Origin: Notospermus geniculatus
Taxonomy: Eukaryota; Nemertea; Pilidiophora; Heteronemertea; Lineidae
DNA length: 64,000 nucleotides
Assembly (NCBI GenBank): GCA_002633025.1
Contig: NMRB01001167.1
Coordinates: 123,769-187,768 of the forward strand
Direction of reading: 5' to 3'
The notes beneath the pieces were generated by a model. It was not told the DNA's origin. It did not search any database and saw nothing but the letters and a program-made list of their open reading frames with translations. The first letter of the stretch is position 1, and the number at the start of each line of letters is the position of its first letter. Positions 1 through 9,473 of this stretch are shown here, one piece after another. Position numbers and translations under genes: made by a program.

Positions 1-1464
1 TTAGAGTAGGGGAGGTCGTTTTACATTTAATCCGCACTATCATTCATGCATGTTTTGATTTAGCCCATGATATGACTTCTTTGCCAAGGCTTGTGACATC
101 GCTCCCCGTTTTCATCATGCACACCTTTGTGTTGACCACTAAAAAACAAGGTTTCTGATTGGTGCACGTGCGAGGGAAACACAAATCACGGCGAACTTCT
201 CAATGATTTGCACGGACGAAGTATGAGGTTGTGTCTGACTTTAGTACAGACACTCATGTAGACACCGGTCGCATCGGGGCGTTGAAGTCCAGCAGGAACG
301 ATCGAGCTGGTTATTCATTCCCATTGTCATCGTAGGCGGGGCGAGTATGGTATTGTTAGGTTAGCGAGAGCCAATCATGGTTGTCCTATTCAATAAAGTG
401 GTCGAGGAGGGTTGGGCTTACCGCGTTGTGTCAGCGCGCGCGTCTTTTATGAAATAAACCTATTATGAATGTTGATGGACATGATGCTGTTTATAGGCAG
501 TGAGTGGTGTGTATTACAAATAAAGTGAAGGAAGAGATATTGTAACTGTACATTCTGTACACATATCAGTAGACCCTACACATTTTCTGAGACATTCTGG
601 GTTTGCCATACTGGGTGTTGTTCCTGCTTTTTTCCGTGCTTTCTGAGTTGATTGTTAAGATGTAAAGACCAAATACCGGTACCGGTATATCTTAAAGGTA
701 CGTAAAGAGAAAATCATTTGAAATCCCCCGGACGTGATATTAATCGGTTTTGGGTGGAATAAACCATTCATCCAAGTAGGCCTATGAACCCTGCTCCCCA
801 CAACCACAGACATGCCTGGCCACCCGTTGATGCAAACTTCTAATAATCGCCAAGGACGGGCGGTACCATTCCGCCCCGGCCAGGACAGGTGGAGAACTTC
901 TCATGATTGTGATGGTGTGTAGGCCTAGGCCTAGCTAAATCATCTTCAATGACTGTCTCAGTGCCAGTGGGGGGATGACCATCACCCTCTCTCAGGCTAT
1001 GGTATTTATCCTAATTCCATTTTCCGTTTTACATGAACAAGGTTCAGATGGCAACACAATGGTCACACCCATTCATACTTTAGCCCAGCAGAAGAAATCG
1101 GATGTTCTGATGTTCTCAGACTAACATCTATCCGAGAAAGGGGAGGGCAGTAAGGCCGCCTGATTTCCTCAGGACGAGCTGCCCCCGACAAATACAAATG
1201 AGTGTGAGGACTGAGTATTTGCGTTCCATTTCAAGTTGACATCATGACAGGAAAAAGATGAAATTTTCCATGGTAGAAAGGATCTCAATGAAAAACAAAA
1301 TGACGAAGGCAAGTGTAATTTCCATTTTTTGGTTCACCTGTGAATATACATATGTTGCTCGTCATCATTGTCGTCAGCGTCCGTTTTTACAGCAATCCGC
1401 ATTCCGTGTGTCAGCTAAACATAGCTTCTGCTGGAACTTACTTATTTTCATTGTCTATTTCAGG
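1..1464. other. 5' flank of the large coding locus, no gene recognised
   Basis: I see no convincing coding frame here. Just before the proposed start, a GC-AG intron is possible: the donor AAG|GCAAGT at 1306-1314 and the acceptor TTTCAG|G ending at 1463 match consensus. That would make an intron of 1309-1463 in the 5' leader. The open frame continues upstream of 1465 to 1258, but those residues have low-complexity, intron-like character. I therefore start the protein at the ATG at 1465. TAGGCCTAGGCCTAGC-type words occur near 921-937. Confidence 0.35.
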
Positions 1465-3864
1465 ATGGCACAAACAATAAATCAGCAGAATCAAAGATTG
1501 AAATGGTTCGAACTTGACGCTGATCTCAACGGATGTGGAGGAAAGTGGATTTATGTAGAGGATTTCCTACAATTTCTGCGAGACAATCTGCGTGACAGTG
1601 ACAAAAGTAAACCGATACGAGCTGACAATATCAAAAGAGATTTCAAAAAACATGACGGAAGTTGTACAACAGTCAATGGAAAGTTAGCTGTAAAGGCTGT
1701 GTCAATATTCAGATATCTGTTCAGTCATTACAAAGATTGGGAACTGTGTCGGCTTCTCTGTGACGATATAACATCTTTCTGTTTGAGCAAAAAACAAGGA
1801 CAAACTGCCACCGTTATCGAGTCCACAAAATGCTTGTATGACAGGATTTGTGAGCTGAACGTTGGAGAGTTGTTCAGAACCCATGCAGAGGACCTTACTC
1901 CAGGCAATGGACAGTACCTGAATGAAGATTATCAGAAAGATTATTCCGTGGGCCAGTGGAAACTCATTCAGTTATTCGAGCTGAATTTTGAACAGTACAT
2001 TGGAGAAATTTCTGACTTTGATCGTATATTATCCAAAAAAGTGGAATATTTTGAGCATTTTCGATCTTGTCTTGAATTACGCAAAGGACTTCAGAATGAA
2101 ATAAAGATAGGTGCAGGAGTTGCAGACAAAAGGCAGTCTGCTGCCAGGGCACTGAAGGGTGTGGTTGTGAATTGCCATGATGTAATTCATCGGCCGTCTG
2201 TTGTTGAAAATGGAATAAAGGAGATATTGGTGGAATCTTTCCCAGATGTACAGTTTGGCAATGTCATTGCACTTGGGTGCCATAGTGTTGTATGTGACCA
2301 TGAGACAGTTTTACATTTGGTTGTGGAAGCAAATGAAGATGGTCCCACTCATCTGTTACAATACTTCGCCATTGTTGCACGTGGTTTTTCCAAGCGGCTT
2401 AATGGAGTTCTGGTTCATGAGGTATATTTTGTTATAAATGGAGGCACTAAGGATTATGAAAATGACACCATTCAATTCGAAAGACTTACGCTCTTTGATG
2501 ATATTTACAACCAGTCATTCTCACATGCAATTACCTTCGTGTCAAAACAACATTCATCAGGAGACAGTGCAAAAGATCTGCCAACGTTGGACACCATCAG
2601 TGCTGCAGAGCAAAAGCTATGTCACGAGTGTTTCAAAGAATATGGACAGTGGTTGCAGAATCCCCTTTCGAAGGAGAATTTTTCCATAGTGCGAGAATGG
2701 TTTGTTCATGTACCACTCACAGTCCAATCCATCTTGGAAAGTATGATGGTCAACACTGACACACTCAGGAAGCAAGAGGCAGAAAAAGAAAGGAAAACAT
2801 TCTTAGGTAGCAAACTTCAAAAAATGTACACAACATATGAACAACTAATCAGTTCCTTGAACAAAAAACAATTTGGCATCATTCAAGAAATGAACACAGA
2901 GGAACTCATAATAAATTCGCACAATATTTCAACCATGTTTGATATAACATCAAAAGCTGGCATCACCAAAGGACTGAAGGCTGCTGAACACCATCTGAAG
3001 AAAGCATCAGACAAGGAGTTATGTTACTACAATTTATATGTGCGTAGGCTACCCCTCCATTACAAGACATTGTCTTCTTATAGGGTTGAGAAGCATTATG
3101 TATCAATGAGGGAATGCTACGTCCTCATCCAAATGGATAATTTAGTGCGTCTCACGATCCATAGAGATCCAGACCCAGGGGAAAACAGATCTTCCCAAAT
3201 TTGCACACTTCCTGTGACCATAAAAGGCTGTCCCCGAGATAGTTCTGCTACACTGGCTTGGCATGGGATTGACTGTGATGGCAGATCAGACTGCAACTGC
3301 AAAGACCCCCGAACCCTCCATCCTGAAGACTACAATGATGTTCTCATTACACCCCTCCAAGAGGAAGAGAAAATGCTTCAAATCTTTGAGGCAGAGTCTG
3401 TGTGGGGCCTGCACAGTATATGGGGAGAGCTTGGTTCCCTGAAAGATACAGTCAGACAGGCTATTTGGATGAATGCACCGACTGCAGGAGTTTTGGCTGC
3501 AGAGGAGTTGAACATGTCATTTTCTTTACTAAATGTTGAAGATACAGAGGAAGACCAAGATGCTGATGCCGATGGTGAAGACCAGGCTTATTCTAATGGA
3601 GAGGACGATTGTTCAGAGAGAGCCGTAGGACTGAACCAGTCATTTTCCCTACTACATCTAGAGGGAAATGATTCTGAAAGTGAGGATGGCACTTTGTCTG
3701 ACATTAATCCTACTTCAGAGACATCCGAAATGAATGACTTTGTTCCCCTTGAATTCAGTGATGAAGAGGACATGTTCAATTTAAATGATGAAACTTTAAA
3801 CATTGCCCCTGATACCACATCAGACAATGGTGAAAGGGAAGAAGACAGCATCTCTGGGAAATAG
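1465..3864 (+). CDS. Large unknown protein, N-terminal portion (799 codons, intact frame)
   Basis: I do not recognise this protein. The ATG at 1465 has a good context (AGGATGG) and follows a splice-acceptor-like TTTCAG. The frame stays open for 2.4 kb without an intron. Visible features are a globular N-terminal region, a Cys-rich patch (DCDGRSDCNCKDP, near 3265-3312), and a very acidic tail from about 3535. In the tail a short motif, LNxSFSLL, occurs twice (about 3508 and 3631), each followed by a Glu/Asp run. The stop at 3862 may be a frameshift: the adjacent frame from 3864 stays open as Ser/Thr/Pro-rich sequence up to the TIR element at 3930. Once that element is removed, the same frame continues at 6330. 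I infer that this is the first part of one protein continuing to 9473. The function is unknown. A domesticated or autonomous transposon protein is possible. Confidence 0.6.
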   Translation: MAQTINQQNQRLKWFELDADLNGCGGKWIYVEDFLQFLRDNLRDSDKSKPIRADNIKRDFKKHDGSCTTVNGKLAVKAVSIFRYLFSHYKDWELCRLLCDDITSFCLSKKQGQTATVIESTKCLYDRICELNVGELFRTHAEDLTPGNGQYLNEDYQKDYSVGQWKLIQLFELNFEQYIGEISDFDRILSKKVEYFEHFRSCLELRKGLQNEIKIGAGVADKRQSAARALKGVVVNCHDVIHRPSVVENGIKEILVESFPDVQFGNVIALGCHSVVCDHETVLHLVVEANEDGPTHLLQYFAIVARGFSKRLNGVLVHEVYFVINGGTKDYENDTIQFERLTLFDDIYNQSFSHAITFVSKQHSSGDSAKDLPTLDTISAAEQKLCHECFKEYGQWLQNPLSKENFSIVREWFVHVPLTVQSILESMMVNTDTLRKQEAEKERKTFLGSKLQKMYTTYEQLISSLNKKQFGIIQEMNTEELIINSHNISTMFDITSKAGITKGLKAAEHHLKKASDKELCYYNLYVRRLPLHYKTLSSYRVEKHYVSMRECYVLIQMDNLVRLTIHRDPDPGENRSSQICTLPVTIKGCPRDSSATLAWHGIDCDGRSDCNCKDPRTLHPEDYNDVLITPLQEEEKMLQIFEAESVWGLHSIWGELGSLKDTVRQAIWMNAPTAGVLAAEELNMSFSLLNVEDTEEDQDADADGEDQAYSNGEDDCSERAVGLNQSFSLLHLEGNDSESEDGTLSDINPTSETSEMNDFVPLEFSDEEDMFNLNDETLNIAPDTTSDNGEREEDSISGK

Positions 3865-4644
3865 AACTTTTGGATCCACTAGAAACTGAAGGTCCGTCGA
3901 CATCATCAACCACCGGATACTTGTCCTCTCCCTACCTGAAATTTTAGTACGTAATGAGCTCTGTGTGCTTGATTCTAGTACGTGTAGTACACATTTGTCT
4001 AAAATGAGTCCGTCATGTACACAGCGTAGCAAACCAAGTACACTGGTAAGGACATTTGAATACACCAAGTACACATCGAAAAATCTTAGCACACTGACAA
4101 GATCACAGAGAACACAACCATCCTCACTGAGTACGCATTTTCAATTCTAGTTCACATGAGCATGCAGACAAGCTCACACAACAATGCAAAAAAACTCCAA
4201 GTCCACAATTTTGGACTTTGAATTTTTTCATGATGGTCAGTGCGTCTGCTCGCGCTCAGACAGGTCCGATTTCCCGCTCTTTCCACAGTGCTGCACGTCC
4301 CAAGGTAAAAAACAGCAAAATTAGGTTTATTACCTCAACTCCTATCATTGATTGAACCATGAGTAAGTTTGTTAGCATTCATAGATCAAACTGGTACCAG
4401 TCTTTGGCAGGTTCATTGCATGTATTTAGTGTGAAAAGCAATTCAAATTGGCCTAGGCCTAGTCTACTCAGTGCACCCCAGGATGTACTGTGCACTGCTG
4501 CATGCTATACAGTGCAGTGGCATTGCCTGTGCACTTCAGGCACAGTACGAGTAGTCCTAAAGAAATTACTTCCATGCACAGCCACAATTTCCTCCACCAG
4601 GTGACACCTCCGCGATGCTCTGGCTTACCAGGCCAGGTCCAGAG

Positions 4645-4720
4645 CATAGTCTCACGCAGCCAGACCCTCGGTCAGTCTCGCACAGCCAGACAGCCAGAGG
4701 GTCTGGCCCCTATCGAAGTA
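4645..4720 (+). repeat. Fragment of the TAGTCTCG repeat family
   Basis: ATAGTCTCACGCAGCCAGAC followed by CCTCGGTC and a later GAGGGTCTGGC match the left end of the complete 533-bp copy at 32168-32700 and the partial copy at 52318. Only the end is present here. Confidence 0.5.
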
Positions 4721-4922
4721 CCGTATTTTTGTAATGACATCCGGGAACCCGCGACCGAAGCGTAGGAAGCGGAGCAGATCAGAGGCCGGCGGTGCGAGAC
4801 TAACCAGAGTATCACGGAGGCGTCAGCAGGGAAGGTCTAGACCTTCAAGCTTGGACATCACATGCATGGTACAGTGGCTTCATTCACTTCAGCATTTCAA
4901 TCTGACAAAGACTGTTACTGTT

Positions 4923-5414
4923 GCTGAATCGGTTAATGTCGTCCTGGGTACACCTCATTATTACCCTGGGTAATCCTGGGTGATCCTTTGTGTCACCCAG
5001 GATCGTCCTGGGTACAAATAAGGTACCGGTACCTTAACATTACCCAGTTTTAAAGTCCGTGACATCCACTAGATTTTTCTTCAGCTCTCTTCCTTTTGAA
5101 ATGAAAATTCCATCCTGTAGGTTGGAATAGATTGCAAATACGCCTGTAAATCGCAGTCTTTAACACAAGTTGTCATTCTGACAGCTGCTGACAATCACCA
5201 CGTCAAAATGCACGTGTATAAATTCGTGGCGGGCTAGAATAAGATAGTATTGTACCTTGAGCGCAGGTGGAAATTGGCGCGGATTTCAAACTGGGTAATG
5301 TTAAGGTACCTTATTTATACCCAGGATCGTCCTGGGTAACAAAAAGGATTACCCAGAATACCCAGGGTAATAATGAGGTGTACCCAGGACGACATTACCG
5401 GTAACCGATTCAGC
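4923..5414. mobile_element. MITE of the GCCGAATCGG family (492 bp, 9-bp target duplication)
   Basis: The terminal inverted repeats start GCTGAATCGGTTA and contain repeated CCTGGGTA words, and they extend for more than 100 bp per arm. The element is flanked by a perfect 9-bp direct repeat, GTTACTGTT (4914-4922 and 5415-5423). The interior is short and non-coding. Related copies lie at 38075-38778 (complete) and 16974-17093 (right end only). Confidence 0.85.
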
Positions 5415-5571
5415 GTTACTGTTATTGGCTACCTAGGTGTATACCGGTATCGGTATTTCCAAGTCAGTTCCTCCAAACCTCTGCCTGCTTGTGTTCTTCA
5501 AGAAAGAAGTAGGGCCTAGGCCTGTTGGGCCTATGGCGCTAATCCAGGAAGAATGCTTTTTCCACTCATAA

Positions 5572-5672
5572 GCCCCTTTTACACTACCGTGTTTTCAACC
5601 GTGTTCGACCCGGGTCGAGCATGGCACAGTTCATCCAGGCCAAAATTCTGCGTACCGGTAGTGTAAAAAGGC
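5572..5672. mobile_element. Small TIR element or MITE, about 100 bp
   Basis: GCCCCTTTTACACTACCG at the left is matched by CGGTAGTGTAAAAAGGC at the right. The interior is GC-rich and non-coding. A distant relative with GTGTAAAAAGG ends lies near 41265-41367. Confidence 0.45.
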
Positions 5673-5864
5673 CTAGACTACCAAATTCATTTGCCAATTT
5701 CTTTCTAGTAAAACAGTTGGCGAGTGAATATTGCACATAATGATTTTGTTGTCATGGGAGTGTGCACAAGAGAGCCCAATAGAGGGCGGTTGGCAGGCTA
5801 GGCTTTTTTCCCCGAGTTCGCAAGCACGCACAACTAGTACACACAAGATCGCAGCCTGTCATCT

Positions 5865-6105
5865 CCAGAACTAGTACGCAGAGCACACAATTTGGTCTGC
5901 AGGGACAAGATCGCAAGAATGCAGAACTAGTAGGCAGAGCACACAATTTGGTCTGCAGGGACAAGATCGCAAGAATGCAGAACTAGTACGCAGAGCACAC
6001 AATTAGGTCTGCAGGGACAAGATCGCAAGAATGCAGAACTAGTACGCAGAGCACACAATTAAGTCTGCAGGGACAAGATCGCAAGAATGCAGAACTAGTA
6101 CACAA
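5865..6105. repeat. 56-bp minisatellite, about 4.3 copies
   Basis: The unit containing CAGAACTAGTACGCAGAGCA starts at 5865, 5921, 5977, 6033 and 6089, exactly 56 bases apart, with only a few substitutions. Short open frames across it are repeat artefacts. Confidence 0.9.
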
Positions 6106-6632
6106 GTTCGCTCTTGCGTGCTATTAGATCATCTGGAGCTGAGAGAGTTAGTACACCGCATGCTAAAACGTGCTAAAAGTACTTAAAATCTAGCATGTGA
6201 TCCACAATATTGTGATCTTGGGATGTTCCAAATACGATCTAAGTGTGTTCAGTAGCAGATAAGCACGCAAAGTACGTCATCCAACTAGTTCACAGAGCAC
6301 GTAACGTACTAAAAATTTCAGGTAGGGCTGTGCCAGTATACGAAGTTCCACCACTGCTGTGCACTCACCCCCACCTGAAACTGGTCGAGACGATGACAAG
6401 CGTAAACTTGCTGAGATCATAGACGGTTTGTTTCAGAGGCTTGGGACAAGTCATGACACCAGAAAGGACAGAATTCTCTTTGCTCCTGATCATAAAATCG
6501 GAGCAAATGTTCTGAACCTAATGGCAGAAAATTTGAAATATCAGCGGATACTTCCGGAATTCCCATTACTCCATGCCAAGAAATCAAAGATTGTGACCAT
6601 CAGCAGCGTATGAGGAGGCCGGATTACATCAT

Positions 6633-8603
6633 TTGCTGATGTATATGGCTGACGACCCCTCCCACAAGGAAACCTCTAAGCTTCTTAGACTTGACGATAT
6701 TGAAATGGCTGCCAGAATAATTCGAAAGATTTCAATATCGATTCACATTGCTCTACTCATAAAGTTCAAGGAGTATTTGCCGCCAATGCAAGCCAGCAAA
6801 CTCGCACTGGATTTGGAGGACTCGCATCTCACTTCGGAGGAACTCTCTCATACTTGGGGTGCCTTGTATGAGGAGTTCGTGGAATCCAGTTGTCAGAGAA
6901 GTGCAACTTTCGCCTTACACTGTGATATCCTTTCCCATTGCGATGAAGTTGTTGGGCTGGGTGTTGCAGAACGCATGGGTGGATCTGATGGATACCACTT
7001 GCTACTCGCACTGGTGAAGAAATCTTTGCCATTTTCCTTCCTAAATGGGGCATGTGCATATGGGCCTTATGTCACACACTTGTTGTACGAGCATTACAGC
7101 GCAGGGACATTCCATGAAAATATGAAGAAGGCTTTATATTCTACCCCACACAAAGACAGTAAAGTCAACTTCGCCCTGGACTCACAGAGGGAGATGGATC
7201 ATATTGATGCACTGAAGGCGTTCCATCCTAGGTCCAAACTTTCATCAGTCTTGCCGAGAATGTCTCAAGTCGATTCCCTTCTTGAAACCCACAGAGCTCG
7301 AAAGTCAATTTTGGATTGTGGACAACTTGACAATCATTCGGCCATAGAGCAAAAAGATCCCCACCGGTACCTTGGACGCGATGTGACCACAACAGACATC
7401 AAACATGTTCTGCGCACAGTCCCTGTAATCTGTCGGCAAGGTGGACTTGAAAGGAGAGAGGGTGATATACCTCAAAATGTGTATCACCAAAAACAAATCC
7501 ATCTGCACAAGGCTATTTTGGATAAGAACTCAAACGAGGCTGGCTACTTCCTTCTGAAACGATACACAGTGAAAGAAGGACTATTTGGATTCAAAGAAGA
7601 ATCGTTACCATCAACCAAGAACGTTGATGGTCCCAAAGACCTAATTCGCCGTGTGGCATCTACCAAAAGTACCACCATCCAAAGAAGCCGAATGAAAGAG
7701 AAAGTCACACTCTCAACAGAGTTGGAGAAAAAGGAACATCAGCGGCAGCAGTTGTTGAGAAGGAAGAATAGAGAACAAGATCTAAATAGCTCAGAAAACA
7801 ATGCCTGCCAAGCACTGTTGCAGCCGGACTCGGAAAAGGGACAGGTCAACAAATCGGCAGGTGTCAAAAAGGCCCTCTTGTCTCTTTTTGAGGACAGTTG
7901 CACTGGTGATGACATTCAGCGGGAAACTGCTGCAGAAAAAGACCAACGGGTAAAGGCCCACTTAGAAAGGGAGCAAATTGTTTGGTTTGACACATATGAA
8001 CTTCCAGAGCACCTTAAAAAAACTGGGACTGTTTCTGTCATCGAGTTTGCAGGCGTTAAGTTTAAGGGAAAGCCACAAACTGGCTTACAGTATATCCAAA
8101 ATATTGAAAAGAAACTGAACAGCTTGATGTACAAGATGCCCAAGTTAGGTCATATTGTTATCTGTGAGGAGAAATATTCGTACACTCCGGATATATTCAA
8201 GTCAGCCACACGTAAGAAGAGGGTTAAGTCGAGAAAGGAAAAGCAGAAAGTGGCAATAACCCACCTGAAACAGGGTTCAGAGGTACTCAGCCTCGGTCAT
8301 CTGGACCAAGGAGCTATCATCAGCACATGTGAAGGGAAATACCTTGTCAGCAACTTTCTGTCAGAAAATGTTGCTCCACTTGATCTCCATCACAATTTGA
8401 AAGTGGACATAGATAGTGAATTCGTCTCGGAAAGTTGCTCTTGTCCCAATGACTGTGACTGTCTCAAATTTTCCCGGCCGATCAGTGCCACATTCTCAAA
8501 ATCAAGGGGCTTCGAGGGCTCAGAGACCCTTCAGGAAATATTCACAATGCAAAGGGGAGGCCGAACTCTCTCAAATGGACTGGCTGGTGCATTTGAGCGA
8601 TGA
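6633..8603 (+). CDS. Central fragment of the large unknown protein (about 656 codons open)
   Basis: This is the longest uninterrupted frame of the C-terminal portion. It really begins a few codons upstream in the same frame (about 6597), where AAYEEAGLHH continues the sequence of the preceding, differently framed piece (6359-6613). The first half has an aromatic and Gly-rich region (FLNGACAYGPYVTHLLYEHY, about 7040-7100) and a Met-Asp-His motif (REMDHIDALK, about 7190). The middle is basic and probably helical. The last part (about 7960-8250) has a beta-rich segment followed by TRKKR and a Lys/Arg run, the usual position of the basic DNA-contact region before the acidic centre in FEN-like nucleases. 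The last residues, after about 8550, are out of frame. I do not recognise a named family. Confidence 0.55.
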   Translation: MLMYMADDPSHKETSKLLRLDDIEMAARIIRKISISIHIALLIKFKEYLPPMQASKLALDLEDSHLTSEELSHTWGALYEEFVESSCQRSATFALHCDILSHCDEVVGLGVAERMGGSDGYHLLLALVKKSLPFSFLNGACAYGPYVTHLLYEHYSAGTFHENMKKALYSTPHKDSKVNFALDSQREMDHIDALKAFHPRSKLSSVLPRMSQVDSLLETHRARKSILDCGQLDNHSAIEQKDPHRYLGRDVTTTDIKHVLRTVPVICRQGGLERREGDIPQNVYHQKQIHLHKAILDKNSNEAGYFLLKRYTVKEGLFGFKEESLPSTKNVDGPKDLIRRVASTKSTTIQRSRMKEKVTLSTELEKKEHQRQQLLRRKNREQDLNSSENNACQALLQPDSEKGQVNKSAGVKKALLSLFEDSCTGDDIQRETAAEKDQRVKAHLEREQIVWFDTYELPEHLKKTGTVSVIEFAGVKFKGKPQTGLQYIQNIEKKLNSLMYKMPKLGHIVICEEKYSYTPDIFKSATRKKRVKSRKEKQKVAITHLKQGSEVLSLGHLDQGAIISTCEGKYLVSNFLSENVAPLDLHHNLKVDIDSEFVSESCSCPNDCDCLKFSRPISATFSKSRGFEGSETLQEIFTMQRGGRTLSNGLAGAFER

Positions 8604-8864
8604 CCTTGCTGATGGTGCTTCTGTGGCAAGCATCGTGACATTCAGGGGACATTGACACCCTGATCATACATCTTTTTGGACTCTCGGTTCACTGGCCAAG
8701 GGATACAAATGGAAAATTCCGGAACACTGTATACCTTCTGTTGGAAAAACCTGCAGCTTCCAAATCAGACCTGTACAACCAAAGAAATAAGGGCGTGCGG
8801 TTTGACGCCTATAATGCCACCAAGTTGATTGAAACGTTAGAAACCGGTTAACCTGGCCATCGTA

Positions 8865-9473
8865 TTGTGTCTAGGAGGGAATGACTTCCTACCAAACTTC
8901 AGTGGAATATCTCACAGAAGGGTGCTGGAGGAGGTCATCAGTGGCAATTACCTAATGAACATATTTGAATTGGAGAGGAATGAGAGAGGAATCCTGGTTG
9001 CTGATACATTCAAGTCGGATGTATTTGTAAATCTGGTCAAGGATTTGTACTGCCCAAAGTCATTGAGATCAGAAATGCTGTCATATGATGAAGTCCGACA
9101 AATCAGTGTGAAGACACCTGCAATGAAGGAGCCAAAACTTGCTAAAGGTTGGATGCCCCCAAAGACAGCAATTGTTGAAGTGTCAAAGCTGGTTCAGGTT
9201 GACTACTTATTTACCGCTGGTTATCCAAGTGCACCCCTTCCTCGATTTCTCGAAAACGGCTGTCTAAAAAAACTGGGCACAGGAGAAATAATCTATGACC
9301 TTGGTCCACATCGCCATGTTGACAGTTACAAGGACATTCTGATCTTCTCCGATGATCACATGAAAAGGCAGATGAAGGCAGCAGGGAAAAAGACAACGAA
9401 ACAGAAAAAACGTTCCCTAGATGCCACGCCACAGAATCGGAAGCGAAGAGCCAACATGCAAACCCAAAAGTAA
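8865..9473 (+). CDS. C-terminal fragment of the large unknown protein (GGNDF motif, basic tail)
   Basis: This frame is the last piece of the locus. It opens with LCLGGNDFLPNFSGISHRRV, a hydrophobic strand followed by Gly-Gly-Asn-Asp, which resembles the final metal-binding Asp of FEN/PIN-like nucleases followed by a helix-forming region. The remainder is about 150 residues of unknown fold. The end is rich in Lys and Arg (KKTTKQKKRSLD, then NRKRR), compatible with a nuclear localisation or nucleic-acid-binding tail. The true protein joins it from another frame at about 8847. The stop is at 9471-9473. Confidence 0.5.
   Translation: MCLGGNDFLPNFSGISHRRVLEEVISGNYLMNIFELERNERGILVADTFKSDVFVNLVKDLYCPKSLRSEMLSYDEVRQISVKTPAMKEPKLAKGWMPPKTAIVEVSKLVQVDYLFTAGYPSAPLPRFLENGCLKKLGTGEIIYDLGPHRHVDSYKDILIFSDDHMKRQMKAAGKKTTKQKKRSLDATPQNRKRRANMQTQK

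Larger units (their letters stand above)
3930..6327. mobile_element. 2.4-kb TIR element interrupting the large coding locus
   Basis: The ends are inverted repeats of about 38 bp at roughly 90% identity. The left end begins CCCTACCTGAAATTTTAG and the right end, read inward, CCCTACCTGAAATTTTTAG; both continue with AGTACGT and GCTCTGTG. The flanks are CT on each side (3928-3929, 6328-6329), so a 2-bp duplication is possible but unproven. The interior has no coding frame. It holds a nested MITE (4923-5414), a fragment of another repeat family (4645-4720) and a 56-bp minisatellite (5865-6105). Removing the element plus one CT rejoins the flanking coding frame in phase, which supports an insertion over an intron. 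Confidence 0.6.
6330..9473 (+). pseudogene. Large unknown protein, C-terminal portion with FEN/PIN-like nuclease; several frameshifts
   Basis: Coding sequence resumes right of the TIR element and runs about 3.1 kb without an intron, but it changes frame near 6358, 6605, 8550, 8645 and 8847. Between breaks the frames are long and protein-like, with no other stops. The locus is therefore either a young pseudogene or carries assembly indels. In order, it shows a conserved-looking globular region (6600-7330), a basic, coiled-coil-like Lys/Arg/Glu/Gln stretch (about 7660-7800), then a nuclease-like block. That block has TRKKR and a basic run at about 8205-8250, GEAEL at about 8554-8568, SGDIDTL at about 8642-8662 and GGNDFLP at about 8874-8894. 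Spaced E-A-E, D-x-D and N-D acidic residues in this order are typical of FEN/PIN-like metal-dependent nucleases. The family assignment is inference from these motifs. The protein ends in a Lys/Arg-rich, nuclear-localisation-like tail. Confidence 0.6.

Noticed and set aside
5752-5964. 70-codon minus-strand frame over 5752-5964
   Set aside because: It lies in the 56-bp minisatellite, and the repeated peptide is a consequence of the repeat.
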